DNA of 64,000 nt from Microglena sp. YARC. Lineage: Eukaryota > Chlorophyta > Chlorophyceae > Chlamydomonadales > Chlamydomonadaceae. Both the position numbers and the translations under genes were made by a program. Positions within the stretch are counted from its first letter, which is position 1; each line of letters opens with the position of its first letter. Shown piece after piece: positions 35,694-50,157 of this stretch. The notes beneath the pieces are model-generated. The model saw nothing but the letters and a program-made list of their open reading frames with translations. It made no database searches and was not told where the DNA came from. The stretch covers positions 8,599,447-8,663,446 of the forward strand of contig CM039464.1 in the NCBI GenBank assembly GCA_022414725.1, given 5' to 3'.

Positions 35694-38600
35694 CAACCTT
35701 CGCAACCTGGACTCTGTCACCCTGTTGGATTCAGGCAAGTGGCCTTTCCCTGAACTTTCGCTGACTTTTCCCCGAGCTTTACCTGACCTTTGCTTCACCT
35801 TGGCCTAAACCTTAGCCTGACCTTATCCCGCCCTTAGCCTGAATATTTGCCTAAACCTATGCCTGAACTTTACCTAAAACTTAGCCTGACCTTTCCCCAA
35901 CCTTTGCCTAATCTTCGCCTGGCTTTTGCCTGCAACTTCTCCTGACCTTCGCCCAACTTTGCCTCAACCTTTGGCCAACCTTTGCCTAAACATTTGCCAC
36001 GTTGCCTTACCTTTGCCTAAAGATTTGCCTCACATTTGCCTGACCTTCGCCTGGCTTTTGCCTAAGCCTGTGCCTCACCTTTGCCCAAATATTTGCCTCA
36101 CCTATGCCTGATCTTCGCCTGGCTTTCGCCTAAACCTTTGCCACATTGCCTGACCTTTGCCTAAATATTTGCCACGTTGCCTGACCTTTGCCTAAATATT
36201 TGCCTCACATTTGCCTAATCTTCGCCTGGCTTTTGCCTAAGCCTTTGCCTGACCTTTGCCTGATCTTCGCTTGGCTTTTGCTTAAACCTTTGCCTGACCT
36301 TTGCCTACAACTTTGCCTACAACTTTGCCCAACTTTACCTAAATATTTGCCACATTTCCTGACCTTTTCCTAAATATTTGCCTCACCTTTGCCTAAACAT
36401 TTACCAAATCATTTGCCTGACTTTAACCTGACCTTTGCTTCACCTTTGCCTGACCTTTGCTGGATTCAGGCAACCTAACCATCAACTCGAACCTGGCAGA
36501 GATGGTTGCCCCCTTCCACAAGGCCATCCAGTGGCACAACCAGCTGCTCCAAGAGCTGTGCAACGTGTGGTGGTCCAGTGCTGCGGTTGTAGCAGCCGCT
36601 GCTGGTGCAGGCAAGTATTTGTTACGCATTTGTTTTAATAAGGGGTTACAATTCACAGGACAATAACCAGCTGCTCCCAGAGCTTTGCAATGTGTGGTGG
36701 TCTAGCACTGCTGTTGTAGCAGCCGCTGCTGGTGCAGGCAAGTATTTGTTACGCATTTGTTTTAATAAGGGGTTACAATTCACAGGACAATAACCAGCTG
36801 CTCCCAGAGCTTTGCAATGTGTGGTGGTCTAGCGCTGCTGTTGTAGCAGCAGCTGCTGGTGCAGGCAAGCATTGTTTATGCATTTGTTTTAATAAGGGGT
36901 TACTATTCACAGGACAACAACCAGCTGCCACAAGAGCTGTGCAATGTGTGGTGGTCTAGCGCTGCTGTTGTAGCAGCAGCTGCTGGTGCAGGCAAGCATT
37001 GTTTATGCATTTGTTTTAATAAGGGGTAACTATTCACAGGACAACAACCAGCTGCCACAAGAGCTGTGCAATGTGTGGTGGTCTAGCGCTGCTGTTGTAG
37101 CAGCAGCTGCTGGTGCAGGCAAGCATTGTTTATGCATTTGTTTTAATAAGGGGTTACTATTCACAGGACAACAACCAGCTGCCACAAGAGCTGTGCAACG
37201 TGTGGTGGTCTAGCGCTGCTGTTGTAGCAGCAGCTGCTGGTGCAGGCAAGCATTGTTTATGCATTTGTTTTGATAAGGGGTTACTATTCACAGGACAACA
37301 ACCAGCTGCCACAAGAGCTTTGCAACATGTGGTGGTCTAGTGCTGCTGTGGTGGCGGCTGGTGATGGTGCAGGCAAGCATTTTTATACCTTTTAAATTCA
37401 TTTTTTATGAGGGAATACTCTTCAGACATGGTGACCCCCTTTCACAAGGCAATCCAACCTAATCCCATTAAACCTAACCCACCCTACCCACCAAATCCAC
37501 CCAACCCACCCAACCCAACCCACCCAAATGGCTGCTGGTGCAGGTGAGGAGGAGGGCACCAACCCATCAACCCACCTAACCCAAACCTACCCAACCCACC
37601 TAACCCAAACCTACCAAACCCACCAAACCCTAACCCATCCAACCCAACCCACCCAAATGGCTGCTGGTGCAGGCGAGGAGGAGGGCACCAACCCATCAAC
37701 CCACCCAACCCAACCCACCTAACCCCGACCTACCAAACCCACCAAACCCCAACCCACCAAACCAACCCACCCAAATGTCTGCTGGTGCAGGCGAGGCTAA
37801 GGGCACCTTTCCCCTCTGGCGCCCAAATGTGGAGCTCCTAGGCTTCCAGCCTGACCAGCTGGTGTTGGAGGTTCGCAAAAGGGACGCCCCTTGGCTACGC
37901 TGGGAACCGGTGGAGCAGGTTCATGAAGCACAGGTAAGCCTTGAATTTTTCCGTTTTTTTTATATTATTGTGTTTGTCTCATGCGCAACAGGAGTCAAAT
38001 CGGGCGACTTGGTGCAATGCCAGTATTATATGTAGTAGTGGTATTTATTATGGTCTGCATCTGATTGTATGTATTGTTTCGAAAGAGGGACGCCCCTTGG
38101 CGACGTTGGGAACCTGTGGAGCAGGTTCACAAAGCACAGGTGAGCCCTGCCTTTTTTGTTTTTACTTCATTTTTCTATTTTTCTATTTTTAAACATTTTT
38201 TTTTTTATTTTTCCGCTGGGAACCGGTGGAGCACAGGTGAGCTTTTTTTGTTTTTTACTTCATTTAAAAAAAATCACATTCATTTGTTTTTTATTTTTTT
38301 CCGCTGGTAACTGGTGGAGCAGCTTCATAAAGCACAGGTGAGCCCTGCCTTTTTTGTTTTTACTTCATTTTTCTATTTTTCTATTTTTAAACATTTTTTT
38401 TTTTATTTTTCCGCTGGGAACCGGTGGAGCACAGGTGAGCTTTTTTTGTTTTTTACTTCATTTAAAAAAAATCACATTCATTTGTTTTTTATTTTTCCGC
38501 TGGTAACTGGTGGAGCAGCTTCATAAAGCACAGGTGAGCCCTGCCTTTTTTGTTTTTACTTCATTTTTCTATTTTTCTATTTTTAAACATTTTTTTTTTT

Positions 38601-41600
38601 TTATTTTTTCCGCTGGGAACCGGTGGAGCACAGGTGAGCTTTTTTTGTTTTTTACTTCATTTAAAAAAAATCACATTCATTTGTTTTTTATTTTTCCGCT
38701 GGTAACTGGTGGAGCAGCTTCATAAAGCACAGGTGAGCCTGCCTTTTTTGTTTTTACTTCATTTTTTCTATTTTTCTATTTTTAAACATTTTTTTTTTTA
38801 TTTTTCCGCTGGGAACCGGTGGAGCACAGGTGAGCTTTTTTTGTTTTTTACTTCATTTAAAAAAAATCACATTCATTTGTTTTTTTATTTTTCCGCTGGT
38901 AACTGGTGGAGCAGCTTCATAAAGCACAGGTGAGCCCTGCCTTTTTTGTTTTTACTTCATTTTTCTATTTTTCTATTTTTAAACATTTTTTTTTTTATTT
39001 TTCCGCTGGGAACCGGTGGAGCACAGGTGAGCTTTTTTTGTTTTTTACTTCATTTAAAAAAAAATCACATTCATTTGTTTTTTATTTTTCCGCTGGTAAC
39101 TGGTGGAGCAGCTTCATAAAGCACAGGTGAGCCCTGCCTTTTTTGTTTTTACTTCATTTTTCTATTTTTCTATTTTTAAACATTTTTTTTTTTATTTTTT
39201 CCGCTGGGAACCGGTGGAGCACAGGTGAGCTTTTTTTGTTTTTTACTTCATTTAAAAAAAATCACATTCATTTGTTTTTATTTTCCGCTGGTAACTGGTG
39301 GAGCAGCTTCATAAAGCACAGGTGAGCCCTGCCTTTTTTTGTTTTACTTCATTTTTCTATTTTTCTATTTTTAAACATTTTTTTTTTTATTTTTCCGCTG
39401 GGAACGGTGGAGCACAGGTGAGCTTTTTTTGTTTTTACTTCATTTAAAAAAATCACATTCATTTGTTTTTTATTTTTCCGCTGTAACTGGTGGAGCAGCT
39501 TCATAAGCACAGGTGAGCCCTGCTTTTTGTTTTTACTTCATTTTTCTATTTTTCTATTTTAAACATTTTTTTTTTTTATTTTTGCTGGAACCGGTGGAGC
39601 ACAGGTGAGCTTTTTTTGTTTTTACTTCATTTAAAAAAAATCACATTCATGTTTGCTGGTAACTGGTTTAAAGCACAGGTTGCCTTTTTTGTTTTTACTT
39701 CATTTTTCTATTTTTCTATTTTTTACATTGATTTGTTTTTTATTTGTCTGGTCGGAACCGGTGGAGCAGGTTCAGAAAGCACAGGTGAGCCCTGCCTTTT
39801 TTTTACTTCATTTTTCTATTTTTCTATTCTTTCACATTGATTTGATTTTTATTTGTCTGGTCGGAACCCGTGGAGCAGGTTCAGAAAGCACAGGTGAGCT
39901 TTTTTTGTTTTTTACTTCATTTAAAAAAATTACATTCATTTTTTTTACTTCCGCTGGAAGCTGGTGGAGCAGCTTCATAAAGCACAGGTGAGCCCTACCT
40001 TTTTTTTACTTCATTTTTCTATTTTTCTATTTTTTAACATTGATTTGTTTTTTATTTGTCTGGTCGGAACCGGTGGAGCAAGGTTCAGGAAGCACAGGTG
40101 AGCCAGCGTTTTTTTTTCTTTTCCATGCGTGACATGGGGTGGAGCCGGATCATGAAGCAAATGTGAGCCCTGTATTTTTGTCGTCCATGTGCGACATGTG
40201 GCAAATCGAGCGGCTTTGTGCGACGCAGTATTATTTGTATTATTATTGGCATTAGTATTTTTTATTATTATCTCTTATTATTTCATTCAATGCCTCCCTT
40301 CCTTCCCCAGGTCGGTGCACTCGTCAGCGAGATGTCCGACCGACGCCTCCCCCCCCCCCACCCCTAGGTTGGTCCTCTCCATCCCCTTCCCCTCCCCCAC
40401 CCCACCTGAGTTTGGTCTTCTCCACCCCCTTCACCTCCCTTCCTTCCCCAGGTCGGTGCACTCATGTCTGACCGCCGCCTTGCTCTACTGGGCAAAATTA
40501 ATAAACAAAACCAGATTCTTCATCCTTTTATGATATCTGCAAAGTTGGAGGATGGGGCCACTTTGGTTAGAAGTCCCCCCCCCACCCCCCTTCTTGCTAT
40601 TATCTATTATAATTTCACTTAACCCCTCCTTCCTTCCCCAGGTCGGTGCACTCATCAGTGAGATGTCGGACCGCCGACTTGCCAAGGCCCTGCATGACCT
40701 CATCTTCAAGCTTGGCCAAGTTCACGCGGGAGATGATGCACCGTCTCCTGGAATGCATCTCACGCTGAGCGACGACGGTTCTTTCTTGGACCCCATCTTC
40801 GTCCTTAGCCCGGAGAACAAAAGCACGCAGGCCCCCGCCAGCCTGGCCCCCCTGCTGGCCGAGTTCAACTCAGCACTAGAGATGGCTAGGGCGGACATCC
40901 GTGGAGTGAGTGGTACCACAGGTATGTTTGTGTGTGTGGTGTTTGTGATGTGGTACCACAGGTGTGTTTGTGATGTGGTACCACAGCTATGTTTGTGATG
41001 TGGTACCACAGGTATGTTTGTGATGTGGTACCACAGCTATGTTTGTGATGTGGTACCACAGCTATGTTTGTGATGTGGTACCACAGGTATGTTTGTGATG
41101 TGGTACCACAGCTATGTTTGTGATGTGGTACCACAGGTATGTTTGTGTGTGTGGTGTTTGTGATGTGGTACCACAGCTATGTTTGTTTTTGTGGTGTTTG
41201 TGATGTGGTACCACAGGTATGTTTGTGATGTGGTGTCACAGCTATGTTTGTGTTTGTGGTGTTTGTGATGTGGTACCACAGCTATGTTTGTGTTTGTGGT
41301 GTTTGTGATGTGGTACCACAGCTATGTTTGTGTTTGTGGTGTTTGTGATGTGGTACCACAGCTATGTTTGTGTTTGTGGTGTTTGTGATGTGGTACCACA
41401 GCTATGTTTGTGTTTGTAATGCATGTCGTATGTGGATGTGGTGCATGTGATGTGGTACCACTGGTATGTTTGTGTACGTATTAGGTGGTGTGTGTGGTAT
41501 ATGGTGTATTTTGTATGCATAGTGTGCTGTTTATGTGTTATGTAGTGAATGTGGTGCATGTGATATGTAGAGTGTGTGGTGTATGTGGTCTGTAGTGTAT

Positions 41601-43237
41601 GTGGTATGTGTGTGTGGTGTATATGGTATGTAGCGTATGTGGTATGTGTGTGTGGTGTATGTAGTATGTGGTTGGTGGTGTAGCTGCTATGTCGTTTATG
41701 TGGTATGTATGAAGTATGTGGTGCATGTGGTCTGTATAGCATGTAGTACGTGGTGTATCTATTACGTTGCGCATGAGGTGTGTATAGTATGTAGAATGTG
41801 GTGTGTGTTGTATGTATGTGGTGTGTATGTGGTGTGTGTGAGTGTAGTATGTAGAATAAATGTGTGTGGTGTGTGTGTGTGTAGTATGTAGAATGTGGTG
41901 TGTGTTGTATGTATGTGGTGTGTATGTGGTGTGGTGTGTGTGTGTAGTATGTAGAATGTGGTGTGTGTAGTGTGTATGTGGTGTGTGTGTGGTGTGTGTG
42001 TGTGTTGTATGTAGAATGTGGTGTGTGTTGTGTGTATGTGTGTTGTGTGTGTGTGGTGTGTGTGTGGTGTGTGTAGTGTGTATGTGGTGTGTGTAGTGTG
42101 TATGTGGTGTGTGTAGTGTGTATGTGGTGTGTGTGTGGTGTGTGTAGTGTGTGTGTAGTGTGTATGTGGTGTGTGTGTGTGGTGTGTATGTGGTGTGTGT
42201 AGTGTGTATGTGGTGTGTGTAGTATGTATGTGGTGTGTTTAGTATGTGTGTGTGTGTGTGTGTGTAGTATGTATATAGAATGTGGTATGTAGAGCATGTG
42301 GTATATGTAGTATGTATGCGTATGTAGTATGTGGTATGTATATTATGTGGTATGTGGTAATAATATTGTAGAATTAAATTATCACTGTAGTACAAACTCA
42401 GGGCCCCCGTCGGTTAAACGATTGTTTGGGGCTCAGTTCATCAGTGCTTGTTCTTTTTAAGCCCTTCCTATACGGTTGGGCAAGTCCCTTTAGCCTATTT
42501 GGCCTACCCCTGGACTGTAACATACATACATGTTGTGTATGTGGCGTATGTGGTATGTATAGTTTGTGATATGTGGCGTATGTGGTATGTTGTCCAGCAT
42601 GTTTTCCACAGTGCTTAGGTTTTTCGGTTCTTACCTCTGTAGAACATTTGTTTGACCAGCGTCCACTCTAGCTAGCCTCCTAAAAAGGAAACCCTAAACC
42701 CACCTAGACCCCGAACCCAAAATCCGACCCCCCCCCCCTAAACCCTGAACATTTGAATCAAAACATACAACTTAAACTCTAAAATCTCATAAATCGCCTA
42801 AAGTCAAGTGGAGGCTAACTGAAGTGGAGGTTAACCCCCCCCCCCCTCCCCCCCCCCCGGTGCCACAGGAGACGGCACAAACTACACCGACCTCCTGGAC
42901 ATCGGCCTTAACCTGGAGCCCTCACTGGGGGCTTTGTCCCTTGCCCCCGTGGCTCAAGGAGGCAGCCCCTCCCCGGACATCACCATGTCCAGTACCTTTG
43001 ACACCGCTGCTGCTGAGGGGAAAGCGAGAAAGCACAACGCAGGCTCGGGCCTGTTGGCTTGGTTGGTGCAGGAGATCACCCCCGACCGGATGTACATAGA
43101 GTCCAAGAATTATGAGGTACGACATCAACAGTACTCTTACACCTACTTCCACACACACACACACACCACCACCACCACTACCCAATACACCAGAAGAAGA
43201 ATTAGGTACGACATGGACAGTACTTTTACACCTACAC

Positions 43238-43290
<53 letters not shown>

Positions 43291-43693
43291 TACATACATA
43301 CATACATACATACATACATACATACATACATACATACATACCCTCCCCCCCCCCCCCCCCCCCCCCCCCCATCCTACCCCCACACCCCACCAACCAATAC
43401 ACCAGAAGAAGAAGCAGGACCCTGGGGGAGAGGAGGAGGAGAAGGAGGAGGAGGCCAAGGAATGGATGGAAGAAGACAGGGGCGAGAAGGGTGGAGATGA
43501 GGGAGAGAAGGGAGGAGATGAGGGAGATGAGAAGAAGCTGGTGGCTGAAAAGTCGGAGGTAGATGAAGAGGCGGTGGAAATCAGCCGCATCCAAAACAGG
43601 AGCAAGGATCTGGTCCACGTCGGCCCTGGGGCTATGCTCATTTCAGGTATGTTATATGCATGGTGCTGCAAGGGGGGTGGTAGTGGTGTGTGT

Positions 43694-43724
<31 letters not shown>

Positions 43725-45565
43725 GGTAGTGGTGATGGTGATGGGTGTGTGTGTGTGTGGGGGGGTGATGGGTGGGTGGTGGAGGCGGTGGAAATCAGCC
43801 GCATCCAAAACAGGAGCAAGGAGCTGGTCCACGTCGGCCCTGGGGCTATGCTCATTTCAGGTATGTTATATGCATGGTGCTACCAGGGGGGGTAGTGGTG
43901 TGTGTGGGGTAGTGGTGGTGATGGTAGTGGTGTGGTGTTTGGCCCTGGGGCTATGCTCATCTCAGGTATGGTACATGCATGGTGCTGCCAGGGGGGGGGG
44001 GGGGGGGGGGTAGTGGTGTGTGTGGGGTAGTGGTGGTGATGGTAGTGGTGTGGTGTTTGGCCCTGGGCTATGCTCATCTCAGGTATGGTACATACATGGT
44101 GCTGCGAGGGGGGTGGTAGTGGTGTGTGTGGGGGGTAGTGGTGATGGTGATAGATGTGTGTGTGGGGGGGGTTGTGGTGATGGTGATGGATGTGTAGGGG
44201 GGGTAGTGGTGATGGGTGGGTGGTGGAGGCGGTGGAAATCAGCCGCATTCAAAAACAGGAGCAAGGAGCTGGTCCACGTTGGCCTGGGGCTATGCTCATT
44301 TCAGGTATGTTACACCATAAACATACATGGTGCTGCGAGGGGGTTGATAGTACTGGGGGTGTGTAGGTGGGTGGGTGGGGGGTAGTGGTGATGGTAGTGG
44401 TGTGGTGTGTGGCCCTGTGGCTATGCTCATCTCACTTATGTGACATACATGGTGCTGCAAGGGGGGTGTTAGTGGGGTGTTGGTAGTGGGGTGTGTGGGG
44501 GGTAGTGGTGATGGTGATGGATGTGTAGGGGGGTAGTGGTGATGGGCGGGTGGTGGTGGTGGTGGAAATCAGCCGCATCCAGAATAGGAGCAAGGAGCTG
44601 GCCCTGGGGCTATGCTCGTCTCAGGTATGTTATATACATGCTGCGAGGGGGGTGGTAGTGGTGTGGGGTGGGTAGTGGTGCTGGAAGTGGTGCTGGGTGG
44701 GTGGTGGTGGTGATGGTGGGGGTAGTGGTGTGGGGTGGTAGTGGTGGTGGAAGTGGTGCTGGGTGGGTGGTGGTGGTGATGGTGGGGGAAGTGGTGATGG
44801 TGCTGGGTGGGTGGTGGTAATGGTGGTGGTGGTGGGTGGAAGCAGTGGTGGTGGTAATGGTGTTTGGTGATCAATTATTTTTGCAATTTTCATCGCATTT
44901 TTAATTTGTTTACAGTTTTTCCAGGTATTTTTATTTGTTTGTACTTTTTCCAGGTATTTTTATTTGTTTGCACTTTTTCCAGGTATTTTTATTTGTTTGC
45001 ACTTTTTCCAGATATTTTTATTTGTTTGCACTTTTTCCACGTATTTTTATTTGTTTGCACTTTTTCCACGTATTTTTATTTGTTTGCACTTTTTCCACGT
45101 ATTTTTATTTGTTTGCACTTTTTCCAGATATTTTTATTTGTTTGCACTTTTTCCACGTATTTTTATTTTGTTTGCACTTTTTTCCAGATATTTTTTATTT
45201 GTTTGCACTTTTCCAGGTATTTTTATTTTCTTGCACTTTTTCCACGTATTTTTATTTGTTTGCACTTTTTCCAGATATTTTTATTTGTTTGCACTTTTTC
45301 CACGTATTTTTATTTGTTTGCACTTTTTCCAGATATTTTTATTTGTTTGCCCTTTTTCCAGATATTTTTATTTGTTTGCACTTTTTCCAGATATTTTTAT
45401 TTGTTTGCACTTTTTCCAGATATTTTAATTTGTTTGCACTTTTTTCAGATATTTTTATTTGTTTGCAGGTATTGAGAGAGCAGCACAGGACGCACAGCTC
45501 CTACTAGCTATTTGGCTGCTCGCCGTCTTAGGCAGAATATATAATGACCAGAATATGTAATCATC

Positions 45566-45597
<32 letters not shown>

Positions 45598-46306
45598 CAT
45601 CATCGTCATCATCATCATCATCACCATCATCTTCATCATCATCATCACCACCATCAGAACAATCACCTTCTAAGCATTCTCATCAAACTAAACATGTGTT
45701 TGGTGATTTTCCCCAGTGCAAGAAACAGGCTGCCCCCCTCAACCTCGCGCCTCGTACAAAGGCATACTATGTATTGATTTGTACAGTTATTCAGAGAGCA
45801 TCACAGGATACATTGCTCCAGCTAGCTAACCTCAAGCTCATGCCTCATAACAAGGCATACTTTTTATGTATGAACACAGCATTGAGAGAGCAGAACAGGG
45901 CCCAGTTTAGGGTAAAGGGTAAAAACCCTAACCCCTAAACCCTATACAGGTATCGAGAGAGCAGCACAGGACCAGGTTTAGAGTTTAGGGTAAACCTCCT
46001 AGACCCTAAACCCTTGGGTAAACCCCCTAAACCCTGTAACCCTAAACCCTATCCAGGTATTGAGAGCGCAGCACAGGACGCATTGCTCCAGCTTCAACGC
46101 AGCTTGTGCGCCCTCAGCTGTGCCTCGGCCCTATCCTCTGGGGACGAGTGCACCGCATCCCGATCCATTCGCCTTGTGGGCAAAGCCCCCTGCCTCTGGC
46201 TGGAGGCCTCAGAGCTGGCCCTGGTGGAGGGACCCCTCCCTAAGGACCCGGCAGTGGTCCGCTGCAGGTGTGAAAATTATTATTGTTATTATTATTATTA
46301 TTATTA

Positions 46307-46343
<37 letters not shown>

Positions 46344-48459
46344 CATTAATAATATTAGTATTTTATATATTTTATTGTGTATGTGTTTCGTAGGTGTATT
46401 ATCTCATACATGACATTACATTTCACAGGTACATTATGTGTATATTATTATTATTATTATTATTATTATTTATATTATTTATATTATTTATATTATTTAT
46501 ATTCTATCTTTATATTCTATATTTATACAAATGTATAGTATATATTATTTTCATGTTGAATGTTGTACGTTTATATCAAATGTTTATTGTGCATGTGTTT
46601 GCCTGCGTGTATATTATTATTATTATTATTATGAATATCAACGCCTCAATCTTCAACCTAAGGTGTCTGAGTGGCGGACTGGATTCTCCCCTTCACCCAA
46701 ACTAAAACAAATGTACTATCTTGCTGCGCACATAGGGTGACACAATCTGTTTTCGGTCCAATCATGTTTTCTTATGAAATCCACTGCCCAGTGTTTCTTT
46801 CAATTAGCTCCTCCTAAAAATTCAGTAGCCCCTCCTAAACCAAAACCCTAACATCCACAGCAGGGCCGGCGTCAACGCCTCAATCTTCACCCTCTGGTGC
46901 TTGAGTGGTGGCAGACTGGATTCACCCCTTCACTCACTGCTCCATTCAACTAGCCCCTCCTTAAAATTCATTAGCCTGAACCCTAAACCTAAATCCATTA
47001 GCCCCTCCCAAACCCTACACCCTAAAATCTGCTGTAGGGCCGCCGTCAACGCCTCAATCTTCACCCTCTGGCGCTTGAGTGGCGGCAGATTGGATTCACC
47101 CCTTCACCCACTGTGCCATTCAACTAGCCCCTCCTTAAAATTCATTAGCCTGAACCCTAAACCTAAATCCATTAGCCCTCCAAACCCTACACCCTAAAAT
47201 CTGCTGTAGGCCGCCGTCAACGCCTCAATCTTCACCCTCTGGCGCTTGAGTGGCGGCAGATTGGATTCACCCCTTCACCCACTGTGCCATTCAACTAGCC
47301 CCTCCTTAAAATTCATTAGCCTGAACCCTAAACCTAAATCCATTAGCCCCTCCCAAACCCTACACCCTTAAATCTGCTGTAGGGCCGGCGTCAACGCCTC
47401 AATCTTCACCCTCTGGCGCTTGAGTGGTGGCAGACTGGATTCACCCCTTCACCCACTGTTCCATTCAACTAGCCCCTCCTTAAAATCCATTAGCCTGAAC
47501 CCTAAACCTAAATCCATTAGCCCCTCCCAAACCCTACACCCTTAAATCTGCTGTAGGGCCGGCGTCAACGCCTCAATCTTCACCCTCTGGCGCTTGAGTG
47601 GTGGTTGACTGGGTTCACCCCTTCACCCACTGCTTCTTTCAATTAGCCCATTATGAAAATCAGCCCCTCCTAAAAATCCAGTAGCCCCTCCTAAACCCTA
47701 ATCCCTAAACCCTAAAATCCGCTGTAGGGCCGCCGTCAACGCCTCAATCTTCAACCTCTGGCGCCTGAGTAGCAGACTGGATTCACTCCTCACCCACTGC
47801 TTCTTTCAATTAGCCCTTCCTGAAAATCAATTAGCCCCTCCTAAACCCCAAAACCCTAAACCTGTGGATCCGCTGCAGGGCCGCCGTCAACGCCTCAATC
47901 TTCAACCTCTGGCGCTTGAGTGGCGGCCTGGCTTCAGGCGGAGGTGGCTCCGGAGATATCTCCCGGGGCTTGTTTGAGACCATGCGCATTGTGCATGTCA
48001 AGGCACAAGCACAGGTGTGTGTGTTTGTTTATATGTGTGTGTGCTTGGGTGTGTTTAGACGTGTGTGTGTGTGTGTGGACTGGACCCCAGAGATATCTCG
48101 CAGGGGCTGTTTGAGACCATGCACATTGTGCATGTCAAGGCACAAGCACAGGTGTGTCTGTTCAGGTGTCTTTAGATGTGTGTGTGTGTGTGTGTGTGTT
48201 TAGATGTGTGTGTGTGTGTGTGTGTTTAGATGTGTGTGTGTGTGTGTTTAGATGTGTGTGTGTGTGTGTGTGTGTGTATCCGTATTGATTTATTATATGG
48301 CATATGAACTATATATACTCCCCGGGGCTTGTTTGAGACTGTACACATTGAGCATGTCAAGGCAACAGCACTGATGTGTGTGGTGATGGTGGTGTGGTGT
48401 GTGTGTGGTGTGTGGTGATGGTGGTGGTGGTGTTTGTGTGTGTTGGGGGGGTGGGGGTG

Positions 48460-48500
<41 letters not shown>

Positions 48501-50126
48501 CTGGATTGCGTCGGAGTCTACCAACGATCCTCCAAGGCTTCTTCCCCAGTCCCCCCCCCCCCACACCCCACACACCCACCACCACCCCACCACCATCACC
48601 ACCTACCACCACCAAACATGCTTTTTATTCAGCCCACTCTTATCCACTCCCGCGCCCATCATCCCTCTCCCTATCAGATTGCACCGGAGTCTGCGCAACG
48701 GTCCTTCAAGGTTTCTTCCCTCAGTATCCCCCCCCAACCCCCACCACACACACACACTCACACGCACACACACACCACCCACCACCAAGCATTCTTGTTA
48801 TTCAGCCCACTCTCATCCCCCCACCCCCTCGCTCACCCATTACAGATTGCGTCAGAGTCTGCGCAACGATCCTTCAAGGCTTCTCCCTCCAGTCCCCTCC
48901 CCCCCCCCCCACCACCACACCACACACACACCACCAAGCATGCTTGTAATTCAGACCACTCTCACCCCCTCCCCACCCCATTATAGATTGCGTCAGAGTC
49001 TGCGCAACGATCCTTCAAGGCTTCTCCCTCCAGTCCCCCTTCCCCCCCCCCCCACCACAACACACAAACACCCACACCAAGCATGCTTGTAATTCAGACA
49101 CTCTCACCCCCTCCCCACCCCATTACAGATTGCGTCAGAGTCTGCACAACGATCGTTCAAGGCTTCTACAGAGGCCAGCCAGTCCGCAGCTGATCTCATG
49201 GAAATGGCACAGGAAGTAGCAGGTGTGTGTGTTTACAGAGGTTGGCGAGTCCGTAGCTGAGCTGATGGACACAACACAGGAAGTAGCAGGTGTGTGTGTT
49301 TACAGAGGTTGGCGAATCCGTAGCTGAGCTGATGGGCACAACACACTATGTAGCAGGTGTGTGTGTTTGTTTACAGTCTAGCCGGTTAAGGCGCAGCCAA
49401 ATAGGCTATATGAGCTTGCCCAACCTCAATATACAAAACAAGAGCTAGTGGTCTCTACAGAGGTTGGCGAGTCCGTAGCTGAGCTGATGGGCACAACACA
49501 CGATGTAGCAGGTGTGTGTGTTTGTTTACAGTCTAGCCGGTTAAGGCGTAGCCAAATAGGCTAAATGGGTTTGCCCAACCTTAATATAAAAACAAGAGCT
49601 AGTGCTCTCTAGTGATGGGCACAACACACGATGTAGCAGGTGTGTGTGTTTACAGTCTAGCCGGTTAAGGCGTAGCCAAATAGGCTAAATGGGCTTGCCC
49701 AACCTTAATATAAAAACAAGAGCTAGTGCTCTCTAGTGATGGGCACAACACACGATGTAGCAGGTGTGTGTGTTTACAGTCTAGCCGGTTAAGGCGTAGC
49801 CAAATAGGCTAAATGGGCTTGCCCAACCTTAATATAAAAACAAGAGCTAGTGCTCTCTAGTGATGGGCACAACACACGATGTAGCAGGTGTGTGTGTTTA
49901 CAGTCTAGCCGGTTAAGGCGTAGCCAAATAGGCTAAATGGGCTTGCCCAACCTTAATATAAAAACAAGAGCTAGTGCTCTCTAGTGATGGGCACAACTCA
50001 CGATGTAGCAGGTGTGTGTGTGTTTACAGTCAATAGGTGGAGTGACCCTCACCATTAGATCTTCAGGCTACTGAGCTTAGTGTATCCAATATGAGTATGT
50101 ACACACATATTGGATCAAGTATAGCG

Positions 50127-50157
<31 letters not shown>

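Noticed and set aside
41362..42395. His/Thr/Tyr-rich minus-strand proteins of about 300 residues
   Set aside because: Antisense of TGTGGTGTGT repeats; no complexity, no splice logic.
44864..45507. Repeated FICLHFF-type membrane protein
   Set aside because: 28-bp tandem repeat open in three frames (28 is not a multiple of 3, so frames rotate); an intron array.
45544..45660. Poly-His protein
   Set aside because: (CAT)n microsatellite.
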